From: Haloplanus natans DSM 17983
Lineage (GTDB): Archaea > Halobacteriota > Halobacteria > Halobacteriales > Haloferacaceae
Reading direction: 5' to 3'
Assembly: GCF_000427685.1 (NCBI RefSeq)
Contig: NZ_KE386573.1
Span: forward strand, 1,224,938 to 1,288,937
DNA length: 64,000 nucleotides
The notes below the pieces were generated by a model that worked only from the letters and a program-made list of their open reading frames with translations, made no database searches and was not told where the DNA came from. This document shows, piece after piece, positions 35,390 through 44,100 of this stretch; positions within the stretch are counted from its first letter, which is position 1, and each line of letters starts with the position of its first letter. Both the position numbers and the translations under genes were made by a program.

Positions 35390-36067
35390 ATGCTCGAATA
35401 TGTGACTGAATCGGGTGTTTCTGGTGGCCTTGTTCTCGATCTCGGTACGAAGGACGGTCGAAAAACGGCGAATCTCGACGCCCGTGTGATCGGTGTTGAT
35501 CTCGATATCGATGAGAACGCCGTCGAAACCGTCACATTCGTCGCCGGTGACGGTAGACAGCTCCCGTTCAGAGCGGATAGTTTCGATATCGTCATCGCCG
35601 ACCAGATATTCGAACATGTTCAAGATACCGAAGCCGTCGTCTCCGAGATTGCGCGCGTCCTCAACCCAGATGGGCGGGCCTACGCCGCGTTTCCACACCG
35701 TTTTGCACCGACGAAGCCGCACGGGCTCCCGCGTTGGTTCTCGATGCCTCCCCTCGAGTGGCGTCATCGGATCGCGTCGCGCCTCTGGTCTGGTGGACGC
35801 GAAGAGTACGCTTGTCACGGAAATTACCCTCTGACGCCGTTAGAGGCCCGGCGGATATTCGAAGAGCACTTCGGCGATGTCCGCCACGGGACACTTTCCT
35901 TCCGCCGCGAGTGTGCCGATCGTTACGTTCGCGAAGGCGGGCCTGCGGCCACGGCATTCGAGACAGTCCGCCCGGTTATCGAGACGGTTGCGGAGACACG
36001 ACTCGGTGGGCGCGTCTTCGAATCGCTTTGGCCGCATCCCGAGTACGTACTCCGAGAACCAGTGTAG
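35390..36067 (+). CDS. Class I SAM-dependent methyltransferase in an AT-richer patch
   Basis: The 225-residue protein shows motif I VLDLGTKDGRKTANLDARVI, motif II GVDLDIDENA, VTFVAGDGRQLPF and the motif IV/post region DSFDIVIADQIFEHVQDTE with VARVLNPDG-like context (IARVLNPDGRAYAAFPHR). It fits the Methyltransf_11 family; the substrate is unknown. Motif I has TKDG where CGxG is usual. Codons use A/T endings more than neighbouring genes, and the gene lies between non-coding AT-richer DNA and tRNA-Val, so it may have been acquired horizontally. Confidence 0.8.
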   Translation: MLEYVTESGVSGGLVLDLGTKDGRKTANLDARVIGVDLDIDENAVETVTFVAGDGRQLPFRADSFDIVIADQIFEHVQDTEAVVSEIARVLNPDGRAYAAFPHRFAPTKPHGLPRWFSMPPLEWRHRIASRLWSGGREEYACHGNYPLTPLEARRIFEEHFGDVRHGTLSFRRECADRYVREGGPAATAFETVRPVIETVAETRLGGRVFESLWPHPEYVLREPV

Positions 36068-36111
36068 GTGCACTCCGACGGTAATTGAGCGCTGAAAAAG
36101 TGAGTGGGGGG

Positions 36112-36129
36112 GGGTTGAGGCAGATTCGA
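36112..36129. repeat. Degenerate copy of the tRNA-Val 3' end (att-like)
   Basis: GGGTTGAGGCAGATTCGA matches the end of tRNA-Val on the plus strand (36236-36253) at 16 of 18 positions and in the same orientation. Integrating elements that use tRNA 3' ends leave such direct repeats. Only 106 bases separate the copies, so at most a scar remains. Confidence 0.45.
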
Positions 36130-36234
36130 TCGATGCGGATGTAACTTCGCTCGCTCTCTTTACCCAGATCCACCAGAACCGTTTTGGATTCCGCGGACCC
36201 TCCACTCCGCTCGTCGTTGCGAGGAATCCGAAAA

Positions 36235-36310
36235 TGGGTTGGGGCAGATTTGAACTGCCGGCCTCCTCCATGTCAAGGAGGTGTCATAACCAGACTAGAC
36301 CACCAACCCA
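36235..36310 (-). tRNA. tRNA-Val (GAC)
   Basis: A complete 76-base cloverleaf on the minus strand. Acceptor GGGTTGG pairs with CCAACCC followed by A. The anticodon stem CCTCC/GGAGG encloses TTGACAT, giving anticodon GAC. The T stem GGCAG/CTGCC encloses TTCAAAT. No intron and no encoded CCA. It decodes GUC and GUU valine codons. Confidence 0.96.
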
Positions 36311-36502
36311 GTCGTGACACGCTTACTGACGCATCCCCACGTACCCTCGGCTGGTAATTGAACCTTTCGAAACGCCAACCCGCAGGGTGATTCCGGGGGA
36401 ACTATTAGGGCTTCCCGGAAGTCGTCGTCGATTCGCGCCGGGACGGCCTGGCGAACATCCACGGACCAGTACGAGGCTTCCTCACGGAACCGCGACGACA
36501 GG

Positions 36503-36560
36503 TTTAAGAAGATGTATAGATTTGTTCATCGTAACCCGAACTCATACACTGGTGTTCATC
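36503..36560 (+). promoter_or_regulatory. Promoter and paired GTTCATC repeats upstream of trpD
   Basis: TTTAAG at 36503-36508 is a plausible TATA box for the trp operon in the 251-base gap after tRNA-Val. TGTTCATC occurs twice, at 36523-36530 and 36553-36560, exactly 30 bases apart, the second copy ending one base before the start codon. The repeats straddle the expected transcription start and could bind a tryptophan-responsive regulator; nothing else in the gap looks coding. Confidence 0.45.
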
Positions 36561-36561
36561 C

Positions 36562-37557
36562 ATGCAGGATTATATCGAACGCGTCACCGACGGCGAGGAT
36601 TTGACCGGCGAGGAGGCACGGGACGCGGCCCGCGCCGTCTTCGAGGAAGCGACCGAGGCCCAGATCGGGGCGTTGCTGACGGCGCTTCGGGCGAAAGGGG
36701 AGACGGAGACGGAGATTGCGGGCTTCGCGAATGGCATGCGTGACGCGGCACGCACTATCGCTCCCGATCGGTCGCCGCTGGTCGACACCTGCGGTACCGG
36801 CGGCGACGACTACGACACGATCAACGTCTCGACGACGAGCGCCATCGTCGCCGCCGGCGCGGGCGTCGCCGTCGCCAAACACGGCAACTACTCCGTCTCC
36901 TCTACGTCGGGGAGTGCGGACGTACTGGAGGTGGCGGGCGTGGACGTCGAAGCCGAACCGCCCGCCGTGGAGGCGGCCATCGAGCGTGACGGCATCGGCT
37001 TCATGCTCGCTCCGGTCTTCCACCCGGCGATGAAGGCCGTCATCGGTCCCCGGAAAGAACTCGGAATGCGGACGGTGTTCAACGTGCTCGGGCCGCTGAC
37101 CAACCCCGCCGGCGCGAACGCGCAGGTGGTCGGCGTCTACGACCCCGACCTCGTGCCGGTCCTCGCCCGTGCGCTCGCCCAGATGGACGTCGAGCGGGCG
37201 ATGGTCGTTCACGGCTCCGGCATGGACGAAATCGCCCTCCACGACGCGACGACCGTCGCCGAGGTGGACGGCGGCGAGGTGACCGAGTACACGCTGACGC
37301 CCGCGGACATGGGCCTAGAGGAAGCGCCTATCGAGGCCGTCGCGGGCGGCGATCCCGAGGCGAACGCGGCGGATCTCCGGGGCATCGTCGAGGGCGACGT
37401 GACGGGTGCGAAACGCGACATCATCCTCGCGAACGCGGGTGCGGCCATCTACGTCGCCGGCGCGGCCGACGACCTCGCGTCGGGCGTCGACGCCGCCCGC
37501 GAGGCCATCGACACCGGCGCCGCCGCCGCGAAACTCGACGACCTGCGGGGTGTCTGA
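36562..37557 (+). CDS. trpD: Anthranilate phosphoribosyltransferase
   Basis: Joins anthranilate and PRPP, step two of tryptophan synthesis. The 331-residue protein has the PRPP-binding DTCGTGGDDYDTINVSTTSA, the KHGNYSVSS loop, and the anthranilate-site segment GFMLAPVFHPAMKAVIGPRKELGMRTVFN. It is the first gene of the trpD-F-E-G operon. trpF starts five bases after its stop. Confidence 0.96.
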   Translation: MQDYIERVTDGEDLTGEEARDAARAVFEEATEAQIGALLTALRAKGETETEIAGFANGMRDAARTIAPDRSPLVDTCGTGGDDYDTINVSTTSAIVAAGAGVAVAKHGNYSVSSTSGSADVLEVAGVDVEAEPPAVEAAIERDGIGFMLAPVFHPAMKAVIGPRKELGMRTVFNVLGPLTNPAGANAQVVGVYDPDLVPVLARALAQMDVERAMVVHGSGMDEIALHDATTVAEVDGGEVTEYTLTPADMGLEEAPIEAVAGGDPEANAADLRGIVEGDVTGAKRDIILANAGAAIYVAGAADDLASGVDAAREAIDTGAAAAKLDDLRGV

Positions 37558-37561
37558 ACGG

Positions 37562-38200
37562 ATGGTCCGGTCGAAGGTCTGTGGCGTGACGAACGAGGCC
37601 GATCTGCGAGCGGTGGCCGACGCCGGCGCCGACGCCGTCGGCATCATCACCGAGGTGTCGGTCGAGACGCCCCGCGAGGTGCCGCCGGAGCACGCGGCCG
37701 ACCTCGTGGCCGCTGCGCCCCCTTTCCTCTCGACCGTCCTGGTGTCGATGCCCGACACTGCGACGCGTGCGGTCGAACTCGCGGGCGCCGTCGCGCCCGA
37801 CGCCGTCCAACTCCACGGCGACTTCGACGGCGAGGAGATCAGGTACGTCCGGCGCGAGGCGCGCGCGGACGTGATCGTCGCCCTCGACGCCGCCGCCAAC
37901 CGCGTCCGCGAGTACGACGGCGTCGCCGACGCCATCCTGCTCGACTCGACGACCGAGTCCGGTGCGGGCGGGACCGGCGAGACCCACGATTGGAACGCCG
38001 CCCGCGCCCTCGTCGACCACCTGTCGACGCCGGTCGTCCTCGCCGGCGGGCTGACGCCGGAGAACGTCGCCGACGCGGTGCGGACGGTCGATCCCTACGC
38101 GGTCGACGTCTCCAGCGGCGTCGAGCGAAGCGGCGGGGAGAAAGACCACGACGCGGTCGCGTCGTTCGTTCGAAACGCGGCGCTGGAGGTGTCGGCATGA
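37562..38200 (+). CDS. trpF: Phosphoribosylanthranilate isomerase
   Basis: A TIM-barrel isomerase for step three of the pathway. The 212-residue protein begins MVRSKVCGVTNEADLRAVAD with the catalytic Cys in KVCG. The general-acid Asp fits ILLDSTTESGAGGTGETHDW, and LAGGLTPENVADAV with VDVSSGVERSGGEKD forms the phosphate site. The ATG at 37562 matches the family N-terminus. Its TGA overlaps the ATG of a 22-codon ORF. Confidence 0.95.
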   Translation: MVRSKVCGVTNEADLRAVADAGADAVGIITEVSVETPREVPPEHAADLVAAAPPFLSTVLVSMPDTATRAVELAGAVAPDAVQLHGDFDGEEIRYVRREARADVIVALDAAANRVREYDGVADAILLDSTTESGAGGTGETHDWNAARALVDHLSTPVVLAGGLTPENVADAVRTVDPYAVDVSSGVERSGGEKDHDAVASFVRNAALEVSA

Positions 38201-38265
38201 GGGTGCGCGGAACGGCCGACCCGATTTCGGCCGTCGTCCGCAACGTCGCGGAGGTGGTCGCGTGA
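38197..38265 (+). CDS. 22-codon ORF coupled between trpF and trpE
   Basis: The frame encodes a 22-residue peptide (MRVRGTADPISAVVRNVAEV plus two residues). Its ATG overlaps the trpF stop (ATGA) and its stop overlaps the trpE start (GTGA), so ribosomes could pass from trpF to trpE through it. It contains no Trp codons, so it is not a classical attenuation leader. It may be a tiny protein, a translational relay, or chance; the exact double overlap is the only evidence. Confidence 0.4.
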   Translation: MRVRGTADPISAVVRNVAEVVA

Positions 38266-39884
38266 CGCCGGATCGCGACCGCGACGCGTTCGTCGGCCCC
38301 CTCGACCGGGCGGAGCCGGTGATCGCTCATCTCGCCGTCACGCTCGATGTCGAGTCGACGCCGCTCTCGGCGTACGCCGCCCTCGACGACGACAGCGACT
38401 ACGGCTTCCTGCTGGAGAGCGCGGAGAAGACGCCCTCCAGCGACCCCGAGGGCGCGTTCACCGCGGACGGCGAGGGTGCCGACCGCCACGCCCGCTACTC
38501 CTTCGTCGGTTACGATCCAGAGGCCGTCGTCTCGGTGACGGGAAGCGAGACGACCGTCGAATCGCTCGGCGGTCCGGCCGCGAACCTGGTGGCCGAAGCG
38601 GCCGGCACCGTCGACCCCGACGCCGACGTTCTCGACGCCCTGCGGACCGCTTTCCCCGATCTGGACCGGGTCGGGTTCCCCGACATCGACCGCCAACACC
38701 TCGACGGCGGTCTGGTCGGCTTCCTCGCCTACGACGCCGTCTACGACCTCTGGCTCGACGAGGTGGGGGTCGACCGTCCCGAACCGATCGTCCCCGACGC
38801 GGAGTTCGTCCTCACAACACGAACCATCGCGTTCGACCACGCCGCGGAAACGGTCGAACTCGTCTTCACGCCCGTCGTCGATCCGGACGCCGACCCCGGA
38901 GCGGTGTACGACGCCCTCCTCGACGAGGCGGCGGACGTAGAGGAGACGCTCGCTGCGGCCGGCGACCCCGAACCCGGCGGCTTCGTCCGCGCCGGCGAGA
39001 CGGTCGGCCCCCGCGAGGAGTACGAGGACGCGGTGCGGAAGGCGAAAGCGCACGTCCTCGACGGCGACATCTACCAGGGCGTCATCTCGCGGAAGCGCGA
39101 ACTCACGGGCGAGATCGATCCGCTCGGCCTCTACGCGTCGCTTCGCGAGGTCAACCCCTCGCCGTATATGTACCTCCTGCGCCACGGCGACCGCTCCATC
39201 GTCGGCGCCAGCCCCGAGACGCTGGTGTCGGTGCAGGGCGAGCGCGTCGTCTCGAACCCCATCGCGGGCACCTGTCCGCGGGGTACCAGCCCGGTCGAGG
39301 ATCGCCGCCTCGCGGGCGAGATGCTCGCCGACGGAAAGGAACGGGCCGAACACACGATGCTGGTCGATCTGGCCCGCAACGACGTGCGCCGGGTGTCGGA
39401 GCCCGGATCGGTCCGTGTCGAGGAGTTCATGAACGTGCTGAAATACTCCCACGTCCAGCACATCGAGTCGACGGTGACGGGGCGACTGGCGACGGGATCG
39501 GATCCCGGTGCCGGCGGCGAGCGCTCGCCCCCCTTCGACGCCTTCGACGCCACGCGCGCGACGTTCCCGGCGGGAACGCTCACCGGCGCCCCGAAGGTGC
39601 GGGCGATGGAGATCATCGACCAGTTGGAGCGGGACCCCCGAGGCGTCTACGGCGGCGGCGTCGGCTACTACTCGTGGTCCGGCGACGCCGAGTTCGCTAT
39701 CGTCATCCGGACGGCGACGGTGGAATCCGGCGATCCGGACCGGGTTACCGTGCAGGCGGGTGCGGGCATCGTCGCCGACAGCGACCCCGCGAGCGAGTAC
39801 GAGGAGACCGAACAGAAGATGGGTGGCGTGTTGGACGCCATCGAGCGCATCGAATCGGCCCCCGAACCGGAGGCTCGCCGATGA
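38262..39884 (+). CDS. trpE: Anthranilate synthase component I
   Basis: The large subunit of anthranilate synthase, turning chorismate plus ammonia from TrpG into anthranilate. The 540-residue protein has the Trp-feedback N-terminal LLESAEK segment and the chorismate-binding core: DIYQGVISRKREL, NPSPYMYLL, ASPETLVS, PIAGTCPRG, LVDLARNDVRRV, HVQHIESTV, PAGTLTGAPKVRAMEIID and GGGVGYYSW. The GTG start overlaps the stop of the 22-codon ORF, and the stop overlaps trpG by four bases. Confidence 0.95.
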   Translation: MTPDRDRDAFVGPLDRAEPVIAHLAVTLDVESTPLSAYAALDDDSDYGFLLESAEKTPSSDPEGAFTADGEGADRHARYSFVGYDPEAVVSVTGSETTVESLGGPAANLVAEAAGTVDPDADVLDALRTAFPDLDRVGFPDIDRQHLDGGLVGFLAYDAVYDLWLDEVGVDRPEPIVPDAEFVLTTRTIAFDHAAETVELVFTPVVDPDADPGAVYDALLDEAADVEETLAAAGDPEPGGFVRAGETVGPREEYEDAVRKAKAHVLDGDIYQGVISRKRELTGEIDPLGLYASLREVNPSPYMYLLRHGDRSIVGASPETLVSVQGERVVSNPIAGTCPRGTSPVEDRRLAGEMLADGKERAEHTMLVDLARNDVRRVSEPGSVRVEEFMNVLKYSHVQHIESTVTGRLATGSDPGAGGERSPPFDAFDATRATFPAGTLTGAPKVRAMEIIDQLERDPRGVYGGGVGYYSWSGDAEFAIVIRTATVESGDPDRVTVQAGAGIVADSDPASEYEETEQKMGGVLDAIERIESAPEPEARR

Positions 39885-40498
39885 AGGTCCTCGTAATCGA
39901 CAACTTCGACTCCTTCACCTACAACCTCGTCGAGTACATCTCGGAGCATCCCGACCCCGTGACCGGCGACCCCATCGCCGTCGAGGTGCTGAAAAACACC
40001 GCGACGCTGGACGAGGTGCGGGCCGTCGCCCCCGACGCCATCGTCATCAGCCCCGGGCCGGGGCATCCGAAAAACGACCGCGACGTGGGCGTGACCAACG
40101 CCGTCCTCCGCGAGGTCAGCGCGTCGATTCCGACCCTCGGGGTCTGTCTCGGCCTCGAAGCGGCCGTCTACGCCTACGGCGGCACCGTAGGCCACGCGCC
40201 CGAACCCATCCACGGCAAGGCCTACCCCGTCGACCACGACGGCGAGGGGGTCTTTGCCGGCCTCGACGAGGGGTTTCAGGCCGGGCGCTACCACTCCCTC
40301 GTCGCCACCGAGATACCCGACCCCTTCGAGGTGACCGCGACCACCGCCCACGACGGGACGGACCTCGTCATGGGCATCCGCCACCGCGAATACCCCATCG
40401 AATGCGTGCAGTTCCACCCCGAGAGCGTGCTGACAGCTGCCGGCCACGACGTCATCGACAACTTCCTGCGCGCGGCACGGGTGCCGGACGCGGCCTAA
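39881..40498 (+). CDS. trpG: Anthranilate synthase component II (glutamine amidotransferase)
   Basis: The 205-residue class I amidotransferase begins MKVLVIDNFDSFTYNLVEY. The nucleophile Cys is in GVCLGLEAAVYAYGG, and the His-Glu pair is in QFHPESV. The residues after the nucleophile read LGLE, where LGHQ is usual; I believe this variant is shared by other haloarchaeal TrpG proteins. It supplies ammonia to TrpE. It overlaps trpE by four bases and converges with a small membrane protein gene by four bases. Confidence 0.94.
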   Translation: MKVLVIDNFDSFTYNLVEYISEHPDPVTGDPIAVEVLKNTATLDEVRAVAPDAIVISPGPGHPKNDRDVGVTNAVLREVSASIPTLGVCLGLEAAVYAYGGTVGHAPEPIHGKAYPVDHDGEGVFAGLDEGFQAGRYHSLVATEIPDPFEVTATTAHDGTDLVMGIRHREYPIECVQFHPESVLTAAGHDVIDNFLRAARVPDAA

Positions 40499-40692
40499 GC
40501 GAGAAACAGCGACGCGATCAGGAGGAGGCCGACCACGATGGCCGCGATAGTCACCAGCCGCCACGCGATTTTCAGGACGATGCGGCCGACGACGACCACG
40601 ACGCCGATAGCGACAATGGCGAGGAGTAACTGGCCGAGCGGCCCTCCCAGAACCCCGCCCATCTGGAGGAGCATCTGCGACGTGAGCGACAT
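40495..40692 (-). CDS. Small membrane protein
   Basis: A 65-residue protein starting MSLTSQMLLQMGGVLGGPLG. It has two closely spaced hydrophobic stretches (LLLAIVAIGVVVVVGRIVL and VTIAAIVVGLLLIASLFL). The internal ATG at 40692 is preferred over one nine codons upstream because a CTTATG element lies about 30 bases before it. No family recognised. Confidence 0.6.
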   Translation of the reverse strand: MSLTSQMLLQMGGVLGGPLGQLLLAIVAIGVVVVVGRIVLKIAWRLVTIAAIVVGLLLIASLFLA

Positions 40693-41180
40693 ATCCGTCC
40701 CGACTCCCAGCGGAGGCATAAGTCTGTGGGCGGGACTCCGCTGTTGACGCCGTTCAGCATCCTATCATAATCTGGAGACGTAATTCCGGCTCGCGGCGTT
40801 CGTCGACGTATGGACCGTGCCTCGTGGTGACACGTCGGGGAGTGTTTCGAAGCCCACCGCGCGTAACTAACCCCCCTTTCGTTCAACTGGACATCACGCT
40901 GCAGGCGGTCGATTTCGTCCGTCAGATTTCACTTTCGCTCCGATCTACATACCGTTATATGCGTTGGGAAGTGAACGTGGAGTCGTATAGCGGCGACACG
41001 CCGCCGCCAAAGTAGACAGGAATCGGATAGATTGGCGATCGGAACCCAAGCCTTTACACCACCGATTCCACTTACAGCAACCGTCACGAACGAGCGGATT
41101 CGAGCCAGCTACCGGGCCGTGCCTGACCTCCAGGGGTGGGGTGAGACGGGCCGCGAACCGACCACCACGACGACCAACAC
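40693..41180. promoter_or_regulatory. 488-base region upstream of nrdJ
   Basis: No credible gene is seen here. The region includes a TTATAT element near 40954, a perfect hairpin GCGGCG-ACA-CGCCGC at 40990-41004, and CCTTTACACC at 41051-41060, which would place the nrdJ transcription start about 100 bases before its ATG. I looked for a cobalamin riboswitch, since nrdJ is B12-dependent, and did not recognise its conserved box. Confidence 0.4.
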
Positions 41181-44100
41181 ATGAGTACGCACGACATCGA
41201 GGCCGACGAACTGGAACGACCGATCAAGCGGACGGACGGGGACGCTCTGGAGGAGCGACTCACCGCCAACGCCTACCACAACATCCTCCCGGCACGCTAC
41301 CTTCGCAAGGACGCGGACGGGGACCTGATCGAGGATCAGGAGGATCTCTTCCCGCGCGTCGCGAAGAACATCGCCCTCGCCGAAGCGGTGTTCGAGGCGC
41401 GCAAACGGGACGTAGAGATCACGGTCACGCCCGACCAGTTGAAACCCGACCACCCCCGGCGAGACGAACTCGCCGCCGAGGTGTTCGGTGCGGGCACCAC
41501 CGCCGACGCGGATGTCGAGACGACGCTCACCGAGTACAACGTCAACAAGTTCGCCTACGAGACGGTCGTCCCGGACCTGCCCGCGGACGTCCGAACGGTC
41601 GTCGAGGAGACCCGCGAGGAGTTCGAGACGTTGATGACGGATCTCTCCTTCATGCCCAACTCGCCCACGCTGATGAACGCGGGCGACGAACTCCAGCAGC
41701 TTTCGGCGTGTTTCGTCGACTCCCCCGAGGACGACATCGACGACATCCACCAGACGGCCAAGGAGGCGGCCCAGGTGTTCCAGTGTTTGACCGAGGACAC
41801 CGACATCTACGTCGAGGGCGAGGGTGTCGTCTCCATCGCCGACGTGGACCCCGGCGACCGAGTCGTCCAGCGGGATGGCGACGGGCATCGGACGAGGACC
41901 GTCGACGCGACGCATGCGTACAACGACGCCCCGGTCCACCGTATCAAGACGGCGGTCGGCGTCGAGATCACCGGCACGCCGAACCACGAGTTGCTCGTCG
42001 ACGGCGAGTGGCGCCGGATCGATGCCGTCGATCCCGGTGACATGCTCTCGCTCCGCCTCGGGTGGATCGACCCCGAGGACGCCACGACCGAACTGACGAC
42101 CGTCGCTGGCGGCGCACGGTGGTCCGACCGGCGAACCGTCTCCAACGACGAAATCCTCGAACTCCACGCCGAGGGGCTCAGCGACTACGAGATCGCCGAC
42201 CGACTCGACAGTTCGGCCTCGACCATCCAGCGCCGCCGCTCGCTCGAACTCGGACTCGACCCGAACGGGACCGGTGGCCGTCCCGGCGGGACCGTCAGTT
42301 TCGACGAGAACGAGTTCGACGCCCTCTATGCTGACGGCCGGTCGGACGGCGAGATGGCGCGTGAACTCGGCGTCTCCACACGAACGATCGCGCGTCACCG
42401 CGAGAATCGCTCGCTCGAGGCAAACGGCGAGGCCGTCAAGACCGTCCGTCAGCCGACCGAACTCACACCCGACCTCGCGGAACTCGTAGGGATGTGGGTC
42501 GGCGACGGATCGACACACGAAGACGGGATTCGCTTCCACCTCAACCGCGACGAAACGCTCGAACGCGTCGAACGGCTCTGTCGTGACCTGTTCGATACCG
42601 GACTCGACTGGCGCTGGGAGGACGGATGTTACGACGCCGTCGTCCACAGCCACGAGGTCAAACGCTGGTGGCTCACCAACTTCGGTGACGCGAAACCCGA
42701 CGCTACGTCGGCGAGCGTTCCCGATGCGGTGTGGTGTGCTGATCGCGGGACGATCGGTGCGTTCCTCCGCGGACTCTTTTCGACCGATGGCAGCCTCCAG
42801 AACGACGCGTACCCCCGGTTCTGGACATCGTCTCAGAAACTGGTTGACGGCGTTCAGCAGTTGTTGCTCGGGATCGGCATTCCAGCGGGGAAGTGGGAGT
42901 ACGACGCGGACCACCGCGAGTACTACAACGTCGGTCCGACGGGCGAGCGCGGACTCGACACGTTCCTCGATACGGTCGGCTTCGTGGATTCACGCGGCGA
43001 GACGATGGCCGAGACGTTGGAACGCATCGACTCGCAGGGTCCGAGCGTCGGGACCGTGGACGGTTCGACGTGGCGGGTTCCGGTCGAAACGGTCGCCGAA
43101 GCGGGAACCGCGACCGTCTACGACGTGACTGTCGACGACGACCACGAGTACGTCGCCAGTTCCGTCGTCTCCCACAACAGTGGTGGCGGCATGGGGTATG
43201 CCTTCTGGCGGCTCCGCCCCTACGGCGACGCCGTGGGCTCCACCGGCGGCATCGCCTCGGGTCCGATCACCTTCATGCGCACGTTCGACCAGATGTGCGA
43301 GACCATCGCGCAGGGCGGCGCTCGACGAGGCGCCCAGATGGGTGTCATGCGCATCTCCCATCCGGACGTGATCCAGTTCATCCACGCGAAAAACAAGGAC
43401 GTCTCGCTGGCTCACACCCTCCGGCTGAACGACCCCGACGACTTCACGCACAACTCCTTTGCCGCCGCGCTGGAGGAGGCCCGCGAACTCATCGACGACG
43501 AGGGGAAGGTCCCGAAACACCTCCGCAACGCCGTCGAGGGCCACCTCTCGAATTTCAACATCTCCGTCGGTATCACCGACGACTTCATGGACGCCCTGCA
43601 GGCGGGCGAGGAGTTCACGTTCACCAACCCGCGGACGGGCGAGCCCCACGTCGCCACCCCCGAGACGAGGGAACTCTACGAGATGTTCGGCCTCGGCGAG
43701 TACGTCGAGGTGGGCGAGGAACTGTCGATGCCCGCCGAGGTCATCTGGGAGGACATCGTCGAGGGCGCCCACGAGAACGGCGAACCCGGCGTGATCTATC
43801 TGGAGCGGGTGAACAAGCAACATTCTTTCGATGTAGAAGAAAATCCAAGTCATAGAATACTTGCAACAAATCCCTGTGGCGAACAGCCGTTGGAGGAGTA
43901 CGAGGCCTGCAACCTCGGCCACATCAACCTCTCGACGCTCGCCGACTTCGACGCGCCGGACTGGCGGGTGTGGGCCGACGAACACGAAGACGAGTACGAC
44001 TCGGAGGCCGACGCGGTCGACGCCTTCCTCGAGGAAGCCATCGACTGGGACGCGTTCGACCACCGCATCGACTACGGCACCCGATTCCTCGAGAACGTCG

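Noticed and set aside
40693-41180. Cobalamin riboswitch upstream of the B12-dependent reductase
   Set aside because: A leader of roughly 100 bases is plausible, but I could not find the conserved B12-box core or its characteristic paired elements, so I record only promoter-like elements.
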